Shown here piece by piece: positions 35,189-42,899 of a stretch of 47,918 nt of DNA (positions are counted from its first letter, which is position 1; each line of letters opens with the position of its first letter). The notes below the pieces were generated by a model that saw only the letters and a list, made by a program, of their open reading frames with translations, searched no databases and had not been told where the DNA came from. This DNA is from Bacteroidales bacterium UBA1628. GTDB taxonomy: Bacteria > Bacteroidota > Bacteroidia > Bacteroidales > UBA932. The stretch lies in contig DCMG01000102.1 of NCBI GenBank assembly GCA_002321335.1, positions 22,195 to 70,112 of the forward strand, written 5' to 3'. The translations under genes and the position numbers were made by a program.

Positions 35189-37200
35189 TGGAAAAGTTTT
35201 TGAAATATTTGTTGTGCGCCTCCGCCGCATTGCTCTCATTGGTGGCCTGTGACCAGGAGCAGATCGGTGAGATGGCGTCTTCCAATGATTCGGACAACAA
35301 GGAGATCCACTTTGTCCAGAAAAGCCTTACCAAAGAGTTTGAGCAAGGAACAAAAGAAGGAGAGTTCACTGTAGTCCTTGCCAGGAACGGCAACAAGGGA
35401 ACCTATCGTGTGCTGCTCCAGAAAAGCGGCAAGAACGCTTCGTTGTTCTCGGTGCGCGATACTGTGGTCATCCCGGACGGCCAGTACAGCGTGGAAGTCC
35501 CTGTGACTGTGGATATGAACGCCGTGGTGCTCGGTTCCAGTGTCTCCGCATCCCTTTGCATCATAGGCAGGGACGCGGAACTCGGAGATGATCCGGCCTA
35601 CATATCACAATACAGTGATTTCCTGGACCTCACCGCATCGTTCACCCTTGAGTGGGAACCTTATATGAGAACCACCGAGAGTGGCGAGCAGGTGCAGCAG
35701 ACGGCGACATATTACTACTCCCAATTCTATGAGGGCTACCAGAGGGGAATGCTTGTGGAGCGAGCCAAAGGCACCACCAACATATTCAGGCTTCTGGATT
35801 GGGGCGCCGGTGTAAGTTTCTTCTTCAAGGTGAACAGCGACAATTCCGTGGTTGTGCCAGGACAGTCGATAGGCTACTACTACAGCGGCAGCGATGAATA
35901 TGTCTATGTCTCCGACATCGCGCAGTACCTTGGTGACGAAGCCTATTATGACCGTTTCCCTTGCACGTTTGACGGCAAGCAGACCTTCACCCTCAATCTG
36001 GTCTATTATGTCACGGACGGAATGTTCGGCTATGGCCCCGAGAAGATAGTCTTCGCCGGAGACCATGACAACGATCCGGTAGTCTCTGCGACTTACGAGG
36101 GTGACGGCAAGTTCTCCTACGAATTCAACAGTTTCACCGCTTCCTGCAAGGCCGTGGTTGTGGAAGGAGACATCACTGGGGATTCCGATGAACTGAACAA
36201 GATCTACAAGCAGATCTGCCTTGGCCAACGTGACGACATCCGGACATTCTCCGACGACGCCCAGCAATGGACCCCATCCTCGCCTTCCAACACGATGATA
36301 GCGGTTCCGTTTGATGCCGAAGGAAAGCCTGGCGAGATGGTGGCCGTACGCTTCACCTACGATCCGGACGGCACGCTCGCTCCTGAGGTTCTGGAGTTCA
36401 GCATCAATCCATACAGCGTTGACCCGTATTCCACTATGATCTGGAAAATCCGTACGAGGAACGCCGCATCCGTGCGTTACATAATGATGGACAAGGATGT
36501 GCTTGATTATTATGAAGAGAACTATCCGCTTGAGCAGATTCTTGGAATCGGCTCCAAGTTCGATGCGGATAATCTTGCCGCGAGCGAAGGACCTGACGGC
36601 CTTACCCTTTATTATCAGGGGCTCTCGGAAGGTGGAGCATATCGCGTAATAGCGGAGGTGACCAATCGTTTCGGGGACAAAGTCTATGTCACGGATTCGA
36701 CGGTTCTGGCCTCAAAGGCGGACAAGTTCAAGGCGGCTGGCATTGATGATTTTGTCGGTGCGTACATCGTGAACGCGGATGTGAAGACATCCAGCAGCAA
36801 TCAGGCTACGACTGAGTCCTTCCGTGTGGACATCATCAAGACCGGTGAGAACACAGTGATGATCAAGGGACTTTGCAATTACAGTTCTTATTCCCCTTCA
36901 ATCACCGGCACTTACATTCCTGAGGAACATTCCATCCGCGTCCAGTCGCAGAATCTCGGAGAGTTCAGCTATATGAACGTGGTGTTCGGCTTTGTCGCCA
37001 ACCTTTACACCGGAATCTGGGGACAGACCAGCAGCATGGAGTTCGGATTCTGTGAGGATGGACTTCTGCATTGGCGCACGACCGCAGGCTCGGAAATGAG
37101 TCTCACCGGCTACAAGTTCATGCTTTTCGACGGAACTACCTACTCAGGTTATGCCGTCGGTGACAAGACTTATGAGAACATCCTGATGCAGAAACTCTGA
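35188..37200 (+). CDS. SusE/F-position surface lipoprotein
   Basis: A 670-residue lipoprotein (lipobox LVAC21, then DQEQIGE). The N-terminal domain (about 38-130) resembles Calx-beta/DUF1735-like strands (EGEFTVVLARNGNKGTYRVLL, VVIPDGQYSVEVPVTVD). Long beta-rich regions follow. The C-terminal approximately 110 residues (DFVGAYIVNADVKTSSSNQA onward) look like a small lipocalin-type barrel seen at the ends of Bacteroidota lipoproteins. Position after SusD and size fit a substrate-binding SusE/F analogue, but I see no recognised binding module. It is the last gene before a strong terminator. Confidence 0.8.
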   Translation: MEKFLKYLLCASAALLSLVACDQEQIGEMASSNDSDNKEIHFVQKSLTKEFEQGTKEGEFTVVLARNGNKGTYRVLLQKSGKNASLFSVRDTVVIPDGQYSVEVPVTVDMNAVVLGSSVSASLCIIGRDAELGDDPAYISQYSDFLDLTASFTLEWEPYMRTTESGEQVQQTATYYYSQFYEGYQRGMLVERAKGTTNIFRLLDWGAGVSFFFKVNSDNSVVVPGQSIGYYYSGSDEYVYVSDIAQYLGDEAYYDRFPCTFDGKQTFTLNLVYYVTDGMFGYGPEKIVFAGDHDNDPVVSATYEGDGKFSYEFNSFTASCKAVVVEGDITGDSDELNKIYKQICLGQRDDIRTFSDDAQQWTPSSPSNTMIAVPFDAEGKPGEMVAVRFTYDPDGTLAPEVLEFSINPYSVDPYSTMIWKIRTRNAASVRYIMMDKDVLDYYEENYPLEQILGIGSKFDADNLAASEGPDGLTLYYQGLSEGGAYRVIAEVTNRFGDKVYVTDSTVLASKADKFKAAGIDDFVGAYIVNADVKTSSSNQATTESFRVDIIKTGENTVMIKGLCNYSSYSPSITGTYIPEEHSIRVQSQNLGEFSYMNVVFGFVANLYTGIWGQTSSMEFGFCEDGLLHWRTTAGSEMSLTGYKFMLFDGTTYSGYAVGDKTYENILMQKL

Positions 37201-37209
37201 TCTGGATCC

Positions 37210-37240
37210 TTCGGCCGCTGAGCCTGTCGAAGCGACCGTA
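37210..37240. repeat. REP-like palindromic repeat after the SusCD operon
   Basis: The core CTGAGCCTGTCGAAG is at 37218-37232, flanked by GGCCG and CGACCG. It is ten bases past the last stop of the operon and just ahead of the terminator, a typical REP position at transcript 3' ends. Confidence 0.8.
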
Positions 37241-37252
37241 TATGAATATCTG

Positions 37253-37281
37253 AAAGGAAGCGGCCTCCGCTTCCTTTTTTT
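37253..37281 (+). terminator. Rho-independent terminator of the SusCD operon
   Basis: The stem GGAAGCGG/CCGCTTCC (37256-37263 with 37267-37274) has a 3-base loop, extended by AAA/TTT, and is followed by seven T residues. This is the end of the ten-gene plus-strand run. Confidence 0.9.
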
Positions 37282-37306
37282 GTAATAAGCAACATACAGA
37301 TGGCAA

Positions 37307-37446
37307 CAATACGACAAAAGGTTGGAACGAAAGTTAAAAGGGCAGCCGGCGAGGCCGGCAGGAAGCGCCTCCGGCGCGTGCCCCCTCTCCGCTAGGGAGA
37401 GGGGTCGGGGTGAGGGGCAATACGACAAAAGGTTGGAACGAAAGTT
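37307..37446. repeat. 29-bp direct repeats flanking an 82-bp palindrome-rich insert
   Basis: A 29-base sequence beginning CAATACGACAAAAGG occurs at 37307-37335 and again at 37418-37446. Between them (37336-37417) are 82 GC-rich bases with hairpins such as GCCGGC-GAG-GCCGGC and CCCCTCTCC-GCTAG-GGAGAGGGG, followed by TCGGGGTGAGGGG. The right copy is half of the intact tRNA-Pro terminator palindrome; the left copy is an orphan half. This looks like an inserted mobile palindromic element with target duplication. Confidence 0.8.
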
Positions 37447-37460
37447 CCAACCTTTTGTCG
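37423..37460 (-). terminator. Terminator hairpin of tRNA-Pro
   Basis: A perfect palindrome with 17-base arms (CGACAAAAGGTTGGAAC and GTTCCAACCTTTTGTCG) and a GAAA loop, directly after the tRNA-Pro 3' end on the minus strand. The tRNA's last acceptor bases lie within the outer arm. Read on the minus strand it gives a GC-bearing stem followed by TTTT. Confidence 0.75.
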
Positions 37461-37530
37461 GGATGATCCGACTCGAACGGACGACCCCTACGTCCCGAAC
37501 GTAGTGCGCTACCAACTGCGCTACATCCCG
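37458..37530 (-). tRNA. tRNA-Pro (anticodon CGG)
   Basis: Read on the minus strand, the acceptor CGGGATG pairs with CATCCCG. The D-arm has GCGCAGTTGGTAGCGC. The anticodon stem CTACG/CGTAG encloses TTCGGGA, which gives CGG. The T-arm has loop TTCGAGT. The discriminator is A and the 3' CCA is not encoded. It reads CCG codons. It lies 60 bases after rpsT on the same strand. Confidence 0.93.
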
Positions 37531-37553
37531 TTTGCCATTTCGGCTTTCGGCTC

Positions 37554-37580
37554 AAAAGGCAGCCCCGGAAGACTGCCTTT
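37554..37580 (-). terminator. Probable rpsT terminator
   Basis: The arms AAAGGCAG and CTGCCTTT are separated by a 10-base loop; on the minus strand the stem is followed by TTTT. The T-run is short, so read-through into tRNA-Pro is possible. Confidence 0.55.
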
Positions 37581-37590
37581 CGATATTTCT

Positions 37591-37845
37591 TTATGCGAGT
37601 TTGTTGATATAAACCGCAATGCCACTCTTAAGGTTGGCGGCCTTGTTCTTGTGAATGACCCCGATCTTGGCGAGTTTGTCAATCATCTTATAGACCTTAG
37701 GAGCGCCATCCTCGGCAACCTTCTTGTCTGTGGTGTTACGAATCGCGCGGATCGCGTTCCTCGTCGTCTTTGCATAATACTTATTATGCAATCTGCGCCT
37801 CTCGCTTTGGCGATTGGCCTTTTTTGCTGATGCGTGATTTGCCAT
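37591..37845 (-). CDS. rpsT: 30S ribosomal protein S20
   Basis: An 84-residue, highly basic protein of normal length that binds the 5' domain of 16S rRNA. It starts MANHASAKKANRQSERRRLHN, close to the universal S20 start, and ends with the helix KNKAANLKSGIAVYINKLA. The gene lies 22 bases after tRNA-Glu on the same strand with no promoter between, so the two are probably co-transcribed from the promoter at 37981-38011. Confidence 0.97.
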   Translation of the reverse strand: MANHASAKKANRQSERRRLHNKYYAKTTRNAIRAIRNTTDKKVAEDGAPKVYKMIDKLAKIGVIHKNKAANLKSGIAVYINKLA

Positions 37846-37867
37846 CGTTTTTATTTTTTAATATTTG

Positions 37868-37939
37868 TAGTGGGTAGGAGAATCGAACTCCTATTGCGGG
37901 AATGAAAATCCCGAGTACTAACCGTTATACGAACCCACC
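37868..37939 (-). tRNA. tRNA-Glu (anticodon TTC)
   Basis: Read on the minus strand it begins GGTGGGTTCGTATAACGG. The anticodon stem CGGGA/TCCCG encloses TTTTCAT, giving TTC. The T-arm TAGGAG-TTCGATT-CTCCTA is canonical. The acceptor closes with a G1-U72 wobble, discriminator A, and no encoded CCA. It is 72 nt long and upstream of rpsT. Confidence 0.93.
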
Positions 37940-37980
37940 AAACTAGGTTTCCAAAAAATGGCATCTGCCAAATTGGGATG

Positions 37981-38011
37981 CAAATATATGGATAATTTTC
38001 GACCTTGCAAA
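37981..38011 (-). promoter_or_regulatory. Promoter of tRNA-Glu-rpsT
   Basis: On the minus strand there is TTTG (38011-38008), exactly 19 bases, then TATATTTG (37988-37981). This is a full match to the Bacteroidota consensus, about 40 bases upstream of tRNA-Glu. Confidence 0.8.
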
Positions 38012-38032
38012 ATAATTCGGCCGTTATTTGCC

Positions 38033-39049
38033 TTATTTGCCATTATTTCCGTCATCATCCCACTCAAACGAGTACAAAAGTGACTCCGTCTGCCTGAGAT
38101 ATTGACGTTTGTCATATTTCGGAGCATAGACCCAAGCCTCCAGAACGATGATTTCCTTGCCGTCCTTGCTGTAGAAGGAGTGAGAGACAAAAGGACCGCC
38201 CATATAGTCGTTATAGACCTCCCACAGGCCTCTGGTCTCCACGAAATCCAGATTGTGGTACTTCAGGAACTTAATGCCGGGTTTGACGAACACGCTTGTC
38301 GTCATGTATGAGTTCTCAGCCGTCGCGGGAACATATTTCTTGAGGAAAGCGTTGCGATTCGCAATGATGCTCTCCTCCGTGAAAGGATCTTCGGCTGTCG
38401 CGGGATATTTGTAGATGAACATGCCCTGAGTGCTGTATTGCTTCTCGTCCGCTATCCAGATGAAGTCATCGGTCACCTTCTTCAGATTATAGCCGATAGG
38501 AAAGTGGATCCTTCCTCCGATCATCTTGGCGACGGCATCGCCAAGTTTTGTGTCCTCGTAAAGCAATGTGTTGGCGATGACCCTGTTCCTTTCCGCCTGC
38601 TCGATCGCTCCGGTGATGTTCTCTCCGTTTCTGTCAAGCACGACTATGGCAGAGTCCGCGCATGAGGCATTGACCTGGATGACACACTGAGGGTGAGCCC
38701 AGACATCGGTTCTATAGACAACTCCCTGCTTCACGACCGTTGAGTCGATGTTGAAGATCACAATGTTCCTGTGGAGCTTGAACATGTCCGAGAACGCACC
38801 AGGGGAAAGGTTGACCAATGAATATAGCGGCTCCCTTTGAGGCAGGTACTCACAGTCTCTGGCCAGAAGACTGCCGATTTCATTGCCGAGGTTCCCTTCC
38901 CAATAGTCTTTGCCTACCACGATTATGACTTCGCCGGCCTTTCCCGAGACATTAGGCAGGAGAGCCTTCGTGTTGTTATTGCACGAAACGGCGCTGACCA
39001 GCGCCAAGGCGCCGAAGACGATTCTTGATATTCCTTTCATTATTTTCAT
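38033..39049 (-). CDS. DUF4837 family lipoprotein
   Basis: A 338-residue lipoprotein (signal MKIMKGISRIVFGALALVSA, lipobox AVSC). The body begins with KAGEVIIVVGKDYWEG and has WAHPQCVIQV, IHFPIGYNLKK and VYNDYMGGPFVSHSFY, the pattern of DUF4837. That family is restricted to Bacteroidota and, as I recall, often sits next to rseP/dxr. Function unknown. The second Met (MKGIS) is an equally possible start. It is 14 bases after rseP in the minus-strand run M23-dxr-rseP-DUF4837. Confidence 0.85.
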   Translation of the reverse strand: MKIMKGISRIVFGALALVSAVSCNNNTKALLPNVSGKAGEVIIVVGKDYWEGNLGNEIGSLLARDCEYLPQREPLYSLVNLSPGAFSDMFKLHRNIVIFNIDSTVVKQGVVYRTDVWAHPQCVIQVNASCADSAIVVLDRNGENITGAIEQAERNRVIANTLLYEDTKLGDAVAKMIGGRIHFPIGYNLKKVTDDFIWIADEKQYSTQGMFIYKYPATAEDPFTEESIIANRNAFLKKYVPATAENSYMTTSVFVKPGIKFLKYHNLDFVETRGLWEVYNDYMGGPFVSHSFYSKDGKEIIVLEAWVYAPKYDKRQYLRQTESLLYSFEWDDDGNNGK

Positions 39050-39063
39050 TGTATTGGTTATTT

Positions 39064-40407
39064 TTAACGGATAAGTCTTGCGATGTCGTTTCCGAAAGCC
39101 AGCACCATCAGCATGAGCAGGAGTAACATTCCTATGATCTGGGCGACCTCAAGGAACCTGTCACTTGGTTTGCGTCCGGTGATCATCTCGTAGAGGCAGA
39201 ACACGATGTGTCCTCCGTCAAGCGCCGGGATCGGCAGAAGGTTCATCACTCCGAGCATGATCGAGAGCAGAGCCAGGATATTCAGGAATCTGTACCAGTC
39301 CCATGCCGCCGGGAAAACCTGGCCGATGGCTATGAAGCTGCCTACCGACTTGTAGGCCTCCGTGCTCGGCGACGCCACAAGTTTCAGATCCCGCAGATAG
39401 CCTCCGATGGTTTCGAAAGTCAATCTGAATCCCGCCGGAATGGCGCTGATCCATGAATATTCCTTCGTCCTGACACCCGGAATCTGCATGAACACCCCGA
39501 TTCTTCCGGCCGTGTCAACCTGAAGCGGGACGGAAAGTGTGTCGGCCCTGCGGAGAATGGTGGCTGTGACGGTACCTCCGCTGACTTCTGAAAGATACTT
39601 TTTGGAATCCTGCACGAACGGTGTGCTGACGCTGTCCAGGGCGATGATCCTGTCGTCATGCCGCAGCCCTGCCGTGGAGTTGGCCGAGGCGCTCATCACT
39701 GAGTCGATTACGAAAGGAACGGCCAGGTCGAACATTCCGGGAGTGTTGAGAACCGCTCCTATCAGCGACCTGTCTATGTAGAGGTCAACCGTGTCCTTGT
39801 CCCTCAGCACCGTGACCTTGCTGACATTCCTGCGCGCCAGGTCCGCCTGAAGCATGCCGAAATTTTCGGGAACATATTCATCCATCTTGATGATGTGGTC
39901 GCCGTTGCGGAATCCCAGCTCGACTCCCAACTCGTTGGTGTAGATCTGGCTGCCCTCGTTGCTGATGTAGGCGCTTCCCCACACCGCCATGATGCAGATG
40001 TAGGCGAGGATGGCGAACATGAAGTTGTAGAGCACTCCTCCTCCCATCACCAGAAGCCTCTGCCAGGCCTTCTTGGTACGGAATTCCCACGGCTGCGGCT
40101 CCTTTTTCATCGAATCCAGATCCATCGACTCGTCGATCATTCCGCAAATCTTGCAGTAGCCGCCCAGCGGCAGCCAGCCGATGCCATATTCAGTCTCCCA
40201 GTCCTTGGCTTTCGGGAATATCCTTGTGAACCATTTCCCCTTTGTGCTGAATAATTTGAGGCCTCCGGCATCGAAGAAAAGGAAAAATTTATCCACTCGT
40301 ATTCCAAACAGCTTGGCGAATGTGAAATGCCCGAATTCGTGGATTACAATCAGTATTGAAAGCGCAAGAATGACTTGCAGAATCTTAATCAGAACAACCA
40401 TCTTCAA
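39064..40407 (-). CDS. rseP: RIP metalloprotease RseP
   Basis: A site-2-type intramembrane zinc protease that cuts anti-sigma factors and signal-peptide remnants. The 447-residue protein has the zinc motif HEFGH (23-27) in the first membrane helix, then LPLGGYCKICGM. Two PDZ-like periplasmic regions lie at about 150-330. The third zinc ligand motif NLLPIPALDGGH lies near the C-terminus, followed by a last membrane helix. The ATG overlaps the dxr stop by four bases, so it is translationally coupled. Confidence 0.96.
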   Translation of the reverse strand: MKMVVLIKILQVILALSILIVIHEFGHFTFAKLFGIRVDKFFLFFDAGGLKLFSTKGKWFTRIFPKAKDWETEYGIGWLPLGGYCKICGMIDESMDLDSMKKEPQPWEFRTKKAWQRLLVMGGGVLYNFMFAILAYICIMAVWGSAYISNEGSQIYTNELGVELGFRNGDHIIKMDEYVPENFGMLQADLARRNVSKVTVLRDKDTVDLYIDRSLIGAVLNTPGMFDLAVPFVIDSVMSASANSTAGLRHDDRIIALDSVSTPFVQDSKKYLSEVSGGTVTATILRRADTLSVPLQVDTAGRIGVFMQIPGVRTKEYSWISAIPAGFRLTFETIGGYLRDLKLVASPSTEAYKSVGSFIAIGQVFPAAWDWYRFLNILALLSIMLGVMNLLPIPALDGGHIVFCLYEMITGRKPSDRFLEVAQIIGMLLLLMLMVLAFGNDIARLIR

Positions 40408-41576
40408 CCTTTCTTAGCCATGGCCTCGATCTTCCTTTGGGCCAATGAATATGTTTCCTCGTTTGTCTTGAATATCTCCTCGACGGACGGTTCTTTTACG
40501 AACGGAGCGCATTCCATGCACTCTCCGACCACATCCGTGATGCCGTAGAACGGAATCCTGTCTTGAAGGTAAGCCGCCACGGCGGCCTCGTTGGCCGCGT
40601 TCAAGGCGCAAGGAATATTCCCGCCCCGCTCGATCGCTTTATATGCCAGCGCCAGGGCTGGAAACTTTTCCGTGTCAGGCTTGAAGAACGAGATGCATCC
40701 CAGTTCGGCGAAATCAAGTTTCTTGTTCGCCAGCGGAAGCCTCTCCGGGAATCCGATCGCGAACTGGATCGGCTCGCGCATGTCCGGGCTGGCAAGCTGC
40801 GCGATGACGGCTCCGTCCTCATATTCAATCATGGAGTGGATGATGGACTCCGGGTGCACGACGACGTTGATCTTGCAGACAGGTGTGTCGAACAGCCACC
40901 TCGCCTCTATCACCTCGAAACCTTTGTTCATCATTGTGGCGGAGTCGATGGTTATCTTGGCGCCCATGCTCCAGTTGGGATGTTTGAGAGCCATGTCCTT
41001 TGTGGCGGCGCTGATCCGTGCCTTGTCCCATGTCCTGAACGGACCTCCTGAGGCGGTAAGGTGAATCTTGTGTATCGCATTGCCCTGCGCGGACAGCAGA
41101 CACTGGAAAATAGCCGAATGCTCGGAGTCCACAGGCAGAATCGGGGCGTGATATTTCTTAGACATCCCCATCACGATCGAGCCGGCGGCCACGAGGGTCT
41201 CCTTGTTGGCCAAGGCGATGACTTTTCCGGCTCCGATCGCCGCCATGGTCGGGGCGAGTCCACTGAATCCGACCATCGCAGCCACCACGATGTCCACCCT
41301 GTCGCTTGTCACCAGGTCGCATACGGACTTCATTCCCGCGAAGGCTTTTGTGTCGGTGCCATCCAGAGCGTGTGAAAGATCCTTGTACTTTGTCTCGTCA
41401 CAGATGACGGCGTTGTTGGCGTCGAACTCTCTGGCCTGTTTTGCCATCAATTCCCAACTGCCTTTGCATGTGAGCAGTTCGACCTCAAACAAATCCCTGT
41501 GCTCTCTGATCACTTCCAGAGTCTGCCGGCCTATGGATCCGGTCGAACCTAGTATCGCTATTCTTCTTTTTTCCAT
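40404..41576 (-). CDS. dxr: 1-deoxy-D-xylulose 5-phosphate reductoisomerase
   Basis: The second enzyme of the MEP isoprenoid pathway, converting DXP to MEP with NADPH. The 390-residue protein has the Rossmann start RRIAILGSTGSIGRQTLEVI and ALANKETLVAAG. The metal/substrate site is PVDSEHSAIFQCL, with ASGGPFR and the flexible-loop stretch HPNWSMGAKITIDSATMMNK. Everything expected is present. Its start overlaps the M23 peptidase stop by one base. Confidence 0.97.
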   Translation of the reverse strand: MEKRRIAILGSTGSIGRQTLEVIREHRDLFEVELLTCKGSWELMAKQAREFDANNAVICDETKYKDLSHALDGTDTKAFAGMKSVCDLVTSDRVDIVVAAMVGFSGLAPTMAAIGAGKVIALANKETLVAAGSIVMGMSKKYHAPILPVDSEHSAIFQCLLSAQGNAIHKIHLTASGGPFRTWDKARISAATKDMALKHPNWSMGAKITIDSATMMNKGFEVIEARWLFDTPVCKINVVVHPESIIHSMIEYEDGAVIAQLASPDMREPIQFAIGFPERLPLANKKLDFAELGCISFFKPDTEKFPALALAYKAIERGGNIPCALNAANEAAVAAYLQDRIPFYGITDVVGECMECAPFVKEPSVEEIFKTNEETYSLAQRKIEAMAKKG

Positions 41577-42424
41577 CAGAAACTGATATATTTGGTAGGA
41601 TCCACCGCCTCTCCCTTATGCCAGAGCTCGAAATGAAGATGATCCCCGTCCGAAAGAGAGCCGGTGCCGCCGAGAATGGCGATAGGCGTTCCGGCCGTCA
41701 CTTTGTCCCCGGTCTTCTTCATCAGTTTCTGATTATGCTTGTAGACAGAGATTATGTCTCCCTCATGCTGGATTCTTATTGTGTAGCCCTCTGTGTCGGT
41801 CCATCCGGCCGAGATCACAGTTCCGTCCAGCACAGACATGACGACAGAGTTGTCCGGAGCCGTGATGTCGATGTAAGGATGCAGCGCCTTGTCATAGCCT
41901 TGGGAAACAACACCTTTGAGAGGCGTGAAGAAATGCATGCCTTCGATCGGCAGCGTTCTGGATGAACTTGACTTGATGTCGAACTTGTCTTCCTCCGCGA
42001 CTTCCTTTCTGAGGAGGGAGTCTTTTTCGGCCAGAGCCTTGGCGTCGGCGGTGCTGACGGCGCGGTCTTTCCGTATCTCCATGAGGCTGTCTATCCGCAG
42101 CGGCTCAAGACCATCGACGACACGCCTGAGGTTCTCTGAATATAATTCCCATTTCGTCAGGACATTTTCCAACGAATCTATCCTGATGGCATTCTGGATG
42201 GCGTCATGTTTGGTCTGCGCGTCCGGGTAGCCTGGAATGAGAGTCCGTATCGGGGTGAAAGCGATCAGGCAGAATATGACCGTGATTGTGACCACCACCG
42301 AAGTGATCACGGTCACAAGCGCGCCGATCCTGGTGAATTTCCTTGACCACACCTTGTCGTGGGTGTCGTCGTCCACCAGCGTGAGCCTGAAGTTATTGAT
42401 GCCGCCTTTTTTCAGTTTGGACAT
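41576..42424 (-). CDS. M23 family peptidase (membrane-anchored)
   Basis: A 282-residue protein with a basic cytoplasmic N-terminus, one membrane helix (about 33-57), and a helical stalk (about 70-150). The LytM domain has zinc ligands His182 and Asp186 (HPYID) and His262-x-His264 (DHLHFEL). The catalytic site is intact, so it could cleave peptidoglycan cross-links; many family members in this position are cell-wall endopeptidases. It is first gene of the minus-strand run into dxr and rseP, divergent from ruvX, with only 44 bases between the two starts. Confidence 0.92.
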   Translation of the reverse strand: MSKLKKGGINNFRLTLVDDDTHDKVWSRKFTRIGALVTVITSVVVTITVIFCLIAFTPIRTLIPGYPDAQTKHDAIQNAIRIDSLENVLTKWELYSENLRRVVDGLEPLRIDSLMEIRKDRAVSTADAKALAEKDSLLRKEVAEEDKFDIKSSSSRTLPIEGMHFFTPLKGVVSQGYDKALHPYIDITAPDNSVVMSVLDGTVISAGWTDTEGYTIRIQHEGDIISVYKHNQKLMKKTGDKVTAGTPIAILGGTGSLSDGDHLHFELWHKGEAVDPTKYISF

Positions 42425-42429
42425 AAGAT

Positions 42430-42460
42430 TTTGACTTGAAAGCCTTTTTCGTTAACTTTG
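42430..42460 (+). promoter_or_regulatory. Promoter of ruvX-def operon
   Basis: TTTG at 42430-42433, a 19-base spacer and TAACTTTG at 42453-42460 match the Bacteroidota consensus fully. The predicted transcription start (about 42464) is only about five bases before the ruvX ATG at 42469, so the transcript would be nearly leaderless. It also rules out the in-frame ATG at 42436. Confidence 0.8.
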
Positions 42461-42468
42461 CGGACTAC

Positions 42469-42888
42469 ATGGACAGAATCATCGGCATAGACTACGGACG
42501 CAAGCGCGTTGGAGTCGCGGTCAGCGACCCGCTGGGTATTTTTGCCTCAGCCCTGGACACGGTTCCGGCTGCAAAGATAATAGAATATATCAAAAATTAT
42601 GCTCAAAATGAGACTATAACCCGTTTTGTGGTAGGCTATCCGATGAACATGAACAACAAGCCGTCCGAGGCCGCCGCCGACGTGGACATATTCCTTAAGA
42701 ACCTCGCAAAGGCTTTTCCGGGCATTCCGGTGACCCTTGAGGATGAGAGGTTTACATCCGTTCTTGCGCATCGTGCGATGATTGACGGGGGCATGAAGGC
42801 CAAAGACCGCAGGGACAAGAGCTCGGTGGACAGGATCAGCGCAGCCATCATCCTGCAAAGCTATCTTGACAGAACGAACAGAAATTAA
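42469..42888 (+). CDS. ruvX: Putative pre-16S rRNA nuclease / Holliday-junction resolvase-like YqgF
   Basis: A 139-residue RNase H-fold protein implicated in 16S rRNA 5'-end maturation. It begins MDRIIGIDYGRKRVGVAVSD (first catalytic Asp8). FVVGYPMNMNNKPSEAA and VTLEDERFTSVLAHRAM come next, and the protein ends with the Asp in KSSVDRISAAIILQSYL. The ATG at 42436 would lie within the promoter, so 42469 is preferred. It is the first gene of ruvX-def-phosphohexomutase-LysM peptidase, spaced 11, 11 and 5 bases. Confidence 0.95.
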   Translation: MDRIIGIDYGRKRVGVAVSDPLGIFASALDTVPAAKIIEYIKNYAQNETITRFVVGYPMNMNNKPSEAAADVDIFLKNLAKAFPGIPVTLEDERFTSVLAHRAMIDGGMKAKDRRDKSSVDRISAAIILQSYLDRTNRN

Positions 42889-42899
42889 AGGTTGGAATT

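Noticed and set aside
19505..37200. Calling the SusCD operon a polysaccharide utilisation locus by default
   Set aside because: No carbohydrate-active enzyme, sulfatase or hybrid regulator is visible; the only catalytic gene is a subtilase.
37307..37446. CRISPR array
   Set aside because: Only two repeat copies, an 82-base spacer full of hairpins, and no cas genes.
37144..37555. Frames of 60-123 codons across the palindromic insert and tRNA-Pro
   Set aside because: They are translations of repeats, a terminator and a tRNA gene.
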